DNA of 46,564 bases, taken from NCBI GenBank assembly GCA_029259355.1, contig JAPDIZ010000007.1, positions 1 to 46,564 on the forward strand. The letters run 5' to 3'. The stretch comes from Candidatus Bathyarchaeota archaeon. GTDB lineage: Archaea; Thermoproteota; Bathyarchaeia; JAPDIZ01. Positions 42,544 to 46,564 of this stretch are shown piece by piece. Position numbers and translations under genes: made by a program. Position 1 is the stretch's first letter, and the number at the start of each line of letters is the position of its first letter. The notes below the pieces were generated by a model. The model was not told the DNA's origin. It ran no database searches and saw only the letters and a list, made by a program, of their open reading frames with translations.

Positions 42544-42633
42544 TGTCGAGGCGGATCGTGTTCGGAGACGGGAAATCATAATATTGACGTGCTATTTCTC
42601 CTATGGCTTGCGTGGAAAATGGTGGTGTAATGG

Positions 42634-43296
42634 ATGAGCTCTGAGATAATCCCAGGCGCTAAGCCTACGAGGATGGAGCTTCTCGCGCTTGAGCGGCGGA
42701 AAACCTTGGCAGAGAGAGGCTACGACCTTCTGCGCGAGAAGCAGGAGGCGCTTATAATGACGTTCTTCTCATTTATCCACGAGCTTCAGCCCATTAGGGA
42801 GAGGCTTGAGAGGCTGCTCTCCTCCACCTACAAGGACTTCGCCCTGTCTCAGATCTTCTTAGGCGCTAGAAAAGTCGGTGAAGTAGCGCTCAACATGCCA
42901 GAGAAGTTCGGCGTGGACGTAAAGACTAGAAACGTCATCGGCGTAACAGTACCCCTGCTTCGGTTAGTTGAGCTGAAGTCTGAGGAACATAGGCACCGCT
43001 ACAGCCTACTCGAAACCTCGTCAAAGCTTGACGAGTGTATATCTAAGGTTGAGGAGTCGCTTCGCGTGATTGTTTCGATGGCTGAAGTCGAATCAGCTAT
43101 CAGAAGGCTCGCCGAGGCGATAATGTCCACTAAGAGAAGAGTCAACGCTTTGGAGTACATCATAATCCCAAGGCTAGTCAACACCATCAAGTACATCGAG
43201 ATGCACCTTGAGGAAAGGGAGAGAGAGGATTTCTTCAGGCTCAAAATGATAAAGCGAATACACGAGAGAAGAGCTGCTGAAGCTACTGCCGCCTAG
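42634..43296 (+). CDS. atpD: A-type ATP synthase subunit D
   Basis: 220 residues. PTRMELLALERRKTLAERGYDLLREKQEALIMTFF at the start and VNALEYIIIPRLVNTIKYIEMHLEEREREDFFRLKMIK at the end are the two long helices of the central-stalk subunit D. ATG 42634. It is separated from the A and B subunit genes by about 3 kb holding four unrelated genes. It overlaps the converging NAC gene by 14 bp. Confidence 0.94.
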   Translation: MSSEIIPGAKPTRMELLALERRKTLAERGYDLLREKQEALIMTFFSFIHELQPIRERLERLLSSTYKDFALSQIFLGARKVGEVALNMPEKFGVDVKTRNVIGVTVPLLRLVELKSEEHRHRYSLLETSSKLDECISKVEESLRVIVSMAEVESAIRRLAEAIMSTKRRVNALEYIIIPRLVNTIKYIEMHLEEREREDFFRLKMIKRIHERRAAEATAA

Positions 43297-43648
43297 ATTG
43301 AAGAAGCAGAATAGCCTGAGCGAGGTCTCCCTCTGTTTCCTCAAGCGCTTGCCTCGCTTCCTCAGGCGAAACCCCTGCTTGCTGTGCAACAAGGAGCACG
43401 TCCTCCTCAGGAATCTCAAGAGGCTTAGCCTCAGGTTTTTGCTCCGAAACTTCTCCGCCAATTACTTGAAATACTGTTTGCCCCGGCATCTCTAGAGCAA
43501 CTATGCTGGGCTCAGTAATCACCAAAACCTTGTCGTCAAACTCTATCGTCACAGACTTTGCTTCGCCAAGCTCCTTAACGTTCATACCCATCTGCCTAAA
43601 CAGCCTCTCTTGAAGCCTCCTAGCCTCTCTCGGGCTTAGCCTTCTCAT
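43283..43648 (-). CDS. nac: Nascent polypeptide-associated complex protein
   Basis: Ribosome-bound chaperone. 121 residues: NAC domain (RQMGMNVKELGEAKSVTIEFDDKVLVITEPSIVALEMPGQTVFQVIG split about 18-63) and a C-terminal UBA domain (EEDVLLVAQQAGVSPEEARQALEETEGDLAQAI). It overlaps the preceding PUA gene by 29 bp and the atpD end on the other strand. Confidence 0.94.
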   Translation of the reverse strand: MRRLSPREARRLQERLFRQMGMNVKELGEAKSVTIEFDDKVLVITEPSIVALEMPGQTVFQVIGGEVSEQKPEAKPLEIPEEDVLLVAQQAGVSPEEARQALEETEGDLAQAILLLQSRRQ

Positions 43649-44114
43649 CTTTTCCCACTCCTCTCCGAACTTTCACAGCTACGCCTCTCTTAAACATCAC
43701 CATCTCCTCTCCATTAAGGAGTGCCTTCCCAACCGCAAGCAAGTTTCTCTTTTCATCAACAACCAAAACTTCGTCTCCAGGCCTAATCTCTGGATCAGCA
43801 GAAATCACATGCTTAGCGAAGACGCTTCTCCCAGCTGAGACAAAAGGAGCTGCTTCGTCGCTGACTACAACGAGAAACCCCTTTCCCGCTCTCAACAACC
43901 TTCTCGCACCCTCTAGGCTAAGCGAGAGGAAACCGTCCCTTGGTCTAAGAGTCGCTACCAGCTGGTCGTCAACAAACACCTGCTTTATCTTGCCCGTAGA
44001 CTTGGAGCGGATAACAGACACTTCACCCGAGAAGAGGGCATCTCCCGCGTTTTCGCCGAACTGGTAGTTAGCTATGGACCTGAGCCTCTCGACATCGTGC
44101 ATAGCTCTCGACAA
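43620..44114 (-). CDS. PUA-domain RNA-binding protein
   Basis: 164 residues. The C-terminal PUA domain (AAPFVSAGRSVFAKHVISADPEIRPGDEVLVVDEKRNLLAVGKALLN split about 87-133) follows an N-terminal RSIANYQFGENAGDALF segment. It is the usual partner of nac in archaeal genomes and probably binds tRNA or rRNA. The upstream start and the adjacent divergent MBF1 gene share a short AT-rich gap. Confidence 0.88.
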   Translation of the reverse strand: MSRAMHDVERLRSIANYQFGENAGDALFSGEVSVIRSKSTGKIKQVFVDDQLVATLRPRDGFLSLSLEGARRLLRAGKGFLVVVSDEAAPFVSAGRSVFAKHVISADPEIRPGDEVLVVDEKRNLLAVGKALLNGEEMVMFKRGVAVKVRRGVGKDEKAKPERG

Positions 44115-44176
44115 TCTTTAACTACGTGATAAGTTTAAAACTGCTTGACAAAAGCGGCGAAGGAGCTTTTTCAGAA

Positions 44177-44656
44177 ATGAGGTGCGAGATCTGCGGAAAA
44201 CCTATCAAGGGAGCTCCAGCGAGAGTGATCGTTGACGGAGCAAAGTTAACCGTTTGCGAAAGGTGTCGAATCCACGGCTCGGGGACTTGGTCCCTTGAAG
44301 AGACTCGCTCCACGCCTCAACCTCCCCCAATCTTGAGGAAGAAAGCACCGAGGATAAGCATTCCCGAAAACGTAGACGTTGTTGAAGACTTTGGGAGGCG
44401 TGTGCGCGAAGCGAGAGAATCGCTTGGGCTATCTCTCGAAGAGCTTAGCAGCAAAGTCGGAGAAAAGGTCTCAGTGCTGAGGAAGATCGAGGCTAATAAG
44501 CTAAAGCCCGACATAAAGCTAGCAAAGAAGCTGGAGCATGCCCTCAAGGTAACCCTCTTGAGAGAACCCACCGAAGCGGTTGCTGAGATATCTTCGGGTG
44601 GCGTAGAGCTCACGCTGGGCGACGTAGTTGAGGTTAAGCGAAGGAAGGCGGTATGA
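44177..44656 (+). CDS. MBF1-type transcription factor
   Basis: About 159 residues from ATG 44177. N-terminal zinc ribbon CEICGKPI ... CERC, then a classic XRE helix-turn-helix (VREARESLGLSLEELSSKVGEKVSVLRKIEANKLKPDI) and an acidic-basic tail. Homologue of eukaryotic multiprotein bridging factor 1. An ATGA overlap couples it to hflX. Confidence 0.93.
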   Translation: MRCEICGKPIKGAPARVIVDGAKLTVCERCRIHGSGTWSLEETRSTPQPPPILRKKAPRISIPENVDVVEDFGRRVREARESLGLSLEELSSKVGEKVSVLRKIEANKLKPDIKLAKKLEHALKVTLLREPTEAVAEISSGGVELTLGDVVEVKRRKAV

Positions 44657-45948
44657 GCAACCAAAGCAGGCAGAGAGCTATCCTCGTAAGGCGAAGACTT
44701 CCAAGCGAAGCTGGTGGGCTAGAGGAGCTTAGAGGGCTTGCTCACACAGCTGGCTACGAAGTTGTCGCGGAGTTTGAGCAAGTTAGAGAACCCGACCCTC
44801 GATACAACATCGGGCTAGGCAAAGCTAAGGAAATCGCTGAGGCGATTAAGAAGCTGCGCGCAGACAAGGTGATATTCGATAACGAGCTAAAGGTAGTTCA
44901 GATATACAACCTAGCCAAGCTGTTCGGCGTAGAGGTCATAGACAGGCTTCAGCTCATCCTCGAAATCTTCTCCAAACACGCCTCTACGACGGAAGCAAAG
45001 CTCCAGATCGAGTTGGCGAGGCTGAGGTATGAGCTAGCGCATGCGAGGGAAAAAGTTAGGCTCGCCAAGATGGGCGAACAACCCGGCTTCTACGGGCTGG
45101 GGCGCTACGAAGTAGATGTCTACTACAACGCCATAAAGAGGCGGATAGTAAGCATCAACGCTACTCTGAGGAGAATTCGCAGAAAGAGCATTATTTACAG
45201 GCAGATGAGGCGCGAGATGGGCTACCCCCTAGTTTCGTTGGCGGGATACACCAATGCGGGAAAAACGGAGCTTTTCAACGCATTAGCTCATGAGCAGAAG
45301 CTCGTCAGCGACGCTCTCTTCACCACGCTGAGCACTACAACGAGGCTAGTGGACTTTGCTGGTCGGCGTGCTTTCCTAACAGATACCGTTGGGTTCATCG
45401 AGAGGCTGCCCATACTTCTCGTCGAAGCCTTTAAGACAACGCTTGAAGAAACGGTTTTCTCAGACCTAATAATCCTCGTGGTAGATGCTTCAGACGAGCT
45501 AGAAGACATCCGAAGAAAGGTTTTGTGCTCCTTAGAGGTTCTGGGGGAGATAGGGGCTAGCGACAAGCCTCTGGTCATAGCTCTAAACAAGATAGACCTA
45601 ATCACCCGCAGCAGAGTCGAGGAGGCTATGGAAATCCTCAGCTTTTTGAAGCACCCTGTTGTCCCCATATCGGCTAAGCAAGGGACGAACTTAGATGTTT
45701 TCTGTAGAGTCGTTGCCGAAAACCTTCCGAGGTATGAGATGCTGGAGATAGAGGTGCCCAGCAAAGAGCAAGCGCTGCTTTCGCACATACACTCAGTTAT
45801 GCACGTCTTGTCAAGAGAGGATAGCGGCGCTTTCACGACGCTGGTTGCTGAAGCTCCTAAAGACCTCGCGAGGAAGCTTGCAGCAAAAGTTGTGAGGTGC
45901 GGTGGGTCTGTGAGGTGGGTTAATGCCACCCAAAGTGGTTGTGCTTAA
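44653..45948 (+). CDS. hflX: HflX-type ribosome-associated GTPase
   Basis: 431 residues. N-terminal HflX domain ending in YNIGLGKAKEI, a coiled-coil linker, and a G domain: G1 GYTNAGKTELFNAL (about 197-210), G2 TTLSTTTR, G3 DTVGFIERLP, G4 NKIDL, G5 SAK. Splits or recycles ribosomes under stress. ATG 44653; its last 26 bp overlap trm56. Confidence 0.95.
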   Translation: MSNQSRQRAILVRRRLPSEAGGLEELRGLAHTAGYEVVAEFEQVREPDPRYNIGLGKAKEIAEAIKKLRADKVIFDNELKVVQIYNLAKLFGVEVIDRLQLILEIFSKHASTTEAKLQIELARLRYELAHAREKVRLAKMGEQPGFYGLGRYEVDVYYNAIKRRIVSINATLRRIRRKSIIYRQMRREMGYPLVSLAGYTNAGKTELFNALAHEQKLVSDALFTTLSTTTRLVDFAGRRAFLTDTVGFIERLPILLVEAFKTTLEETVFSDLIILVVDASDELEDIRRKVLCSLEVLGEIGASDKPLVIALNKIDLITRSRVEEAMEILSFLKHPVVPISAKQGTNLDVFCRVVAENLPRYEMLEIEVPSKEQALLSHIHSVMHVLSREDSGAFTTLVAEAPKDLARKLAAKVVRCGGSVRWVNATQSGCA

Positions 45949-46456
45949 GATTGGGCACAGACCTGAGAGGGATAAGCGGATAGACACCCACCTCGCACTA
46001 GTCGCAAGAGCTTTTGGAGCTGCTGGAGTGGTGTTCGATGAAAGAGACCCCTTTCTCGAGAAGAAGATCGAAGACGTTGTAGCGAGGTGGGGTGGGCCCT
46101 TCTGGATAGAGACTGGTGTTGACCCAGAGTTTTTCGTAGATAAGTGGCTAGAATCTGGGGGAGAGGTGATTCACTTAACACAGTACGGTTTGCCTCTTAG
46201 CACGTGTTTGCAAGAGATTAGGTCACCGCCGAAGGATAAGCTTGTGGTGGTAGGGGGGCCCAAGGTTCCTCGCTGGCTTTTCGAGAAGAGCAGCTGGAAC
46301 GTTTCTATAACGACGCAGCCTCACAGCGAAGTAGCTGCGTGCGCCATATTTCTTCACATGCTCCTTGGCGGAGACGAGTTCAACATGGTTTTTGAGAACG
46401 CGGTGCTTAGAGTGATTCCTCAAGCTAGGGGAAAGAAAGTGGTTAAGCTGCGGTAG
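45923..46456 (+). CDS. tRNA (cytidine-56-2'-O)-methyltransferase
   Basis: Archaeal SPOUT enzyme that methylates the T-loop C56. 177 residues. LKIGHRPERDKRIDTHLALVARAFGA, VIHLTQYGLPL and the SPOUT knot segment KLVVVGGPKVP with TQPHSEVAACAIFLHMLL are the family motifs. ATG 45923 lies inside the hflX end; the pair is coupled. Confidence 0.94.
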   Translation: MPPKVVVLKIGHRPERDKRIDTHLALVARAFGAAGVVFDERDPFLEKKIEDVVARWGGPFWIETGVDPEFFVDKWLESGGEVIHLTQYGLPLSTCLQEIRSPPKDKLVVVGGPKVPRWLFEKSSWNVSITTQPHSEVAACAIFLHMLLGGDEFNMVFENAVLRVIPQARGKKVVKLR

Positions 46457-46514
46457 CTCGTCTACATTCATATAATACATTTGTCAAGGATATATTGAGG
46501 AGAAAGGTGCTGAA

Positions 46515-46564
46515 TTGTTGGTTCCGATAAAAGAGGAGTTATTGGTCAAAATAGCTGAGACGAT
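46515..46564 (+). CDS. Start of a further gene, cut by the window end
   Basis: TTG 46515 (or 46518) follows AGGTG by 5-8 nt, downstream of a TATA-like CATATAATAC (46469-46478). The visible residues are MLVPIKEELLVKIAET. The short helical N-terminus could belong to a winged-helix protein such as transcription factor E, but 16 residues do not allow an assignment. Confidence 0.5.
   Translation, partial: MLVPIKEELLVKIAET

Noticed and set aside
42541-42600. Second C/D sRNA candidate (GATGATG after the 42190 gene)
   Set aside because: No CTGA box at a suitable distance on either strand.

Overview
The window looks like a piece of the main chromosome of a thermophilic archaeon. The evidence: archaeal-type 16S rRNA that is much more GC-rich than the protein genes, tRNA genes with introns at several non-canonical positions, family D DNA polymerase (both subunits), Orc1/Cdc6, RPA, Alba, a histone, aRF1, Elf1, NAC, MBF1, A-type ATP synthase and ether-lipid enzymes. 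PolD together with histone, Elf1 and multi-intron tRNAs suggests a lineage on the TACK side other than Sulfolobales-type Crenarchaeota. I cannot name it more exactly from sequence alone.

Layout. 1-1360: 5' part of 16S rRNA (minus strand, cut by the window edge), its leader with a strong hairpin, then tRNA-Ile and tRNA-Ala, both interrupted by introns. 1.5-9.2 kb: housekeeping genes (valS, prf1, pyrH, a small zinc/TM protein, a winged-helix protein, tRNA-Leu, an HD protein, tRNA-Ser, a PhoU-like regulator, DUF429). 9.2-22 kb: a replication district. It holds the PolD small subunit, a DUF99 protein, Orc1/Cdc6, a replication origin at about 12.5-13.2 kb with two inverted ORB elements around an AT-rich core, a winged-helix gene, and an Elf1-GGGPS-PolD large subunit-MazG-SecG run; hypF and three less known genes lie between. 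22-30 kb: ZPR1, Alba, RPA with a C/D box sRNA just upstream, a GT2 glycosyltransferase, and an Lhr helicase operon that also encodes a SWIM zinc-finger protein, a 30-residue membrane protein and a coiled-coil protein, divergent from a COG1407-type phosphoesterase. 30-46.5 kb: an FAD dehydrogenase, tRNA-Pro with two introns, class II HMG-CoA reductase, histone, divergent pyrB/pyrI, ATP synthase H-E-F-A-B and (separately) D, a cobalamin adenosyltransferase, argH, PUA-NAC, MBF1-HflX-Trm56, and the first codons of a further gene.

How the genes fit together. Both PolD subunits, the initiator, the origin and RPA lie within about 15 kb. GGGPS and HMG-CoA reductase belong to isoprenoid ether-lipid synthesis; pyrH, pyrB and pyrI to pyrimidine synthesis; SecG, NAC, HflX, aRF1, ValRS and Trm56 to translation and export. 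The most unusual signals are a 13-15 bp element (core CGCTACCGGGAA) that occurs five times around the origin and reverses orientation at its centre, a tRNA-Ile gene with three introns, a C/D sRNA whose two guides both match one short conserved stretch of 23S rRNA, and the Lhr operon with its tiny membrane protein. Start codons are often TTG or GTG, and the PolD small subunit has no ATG, GTG or TTG where its N-terminus should begin.
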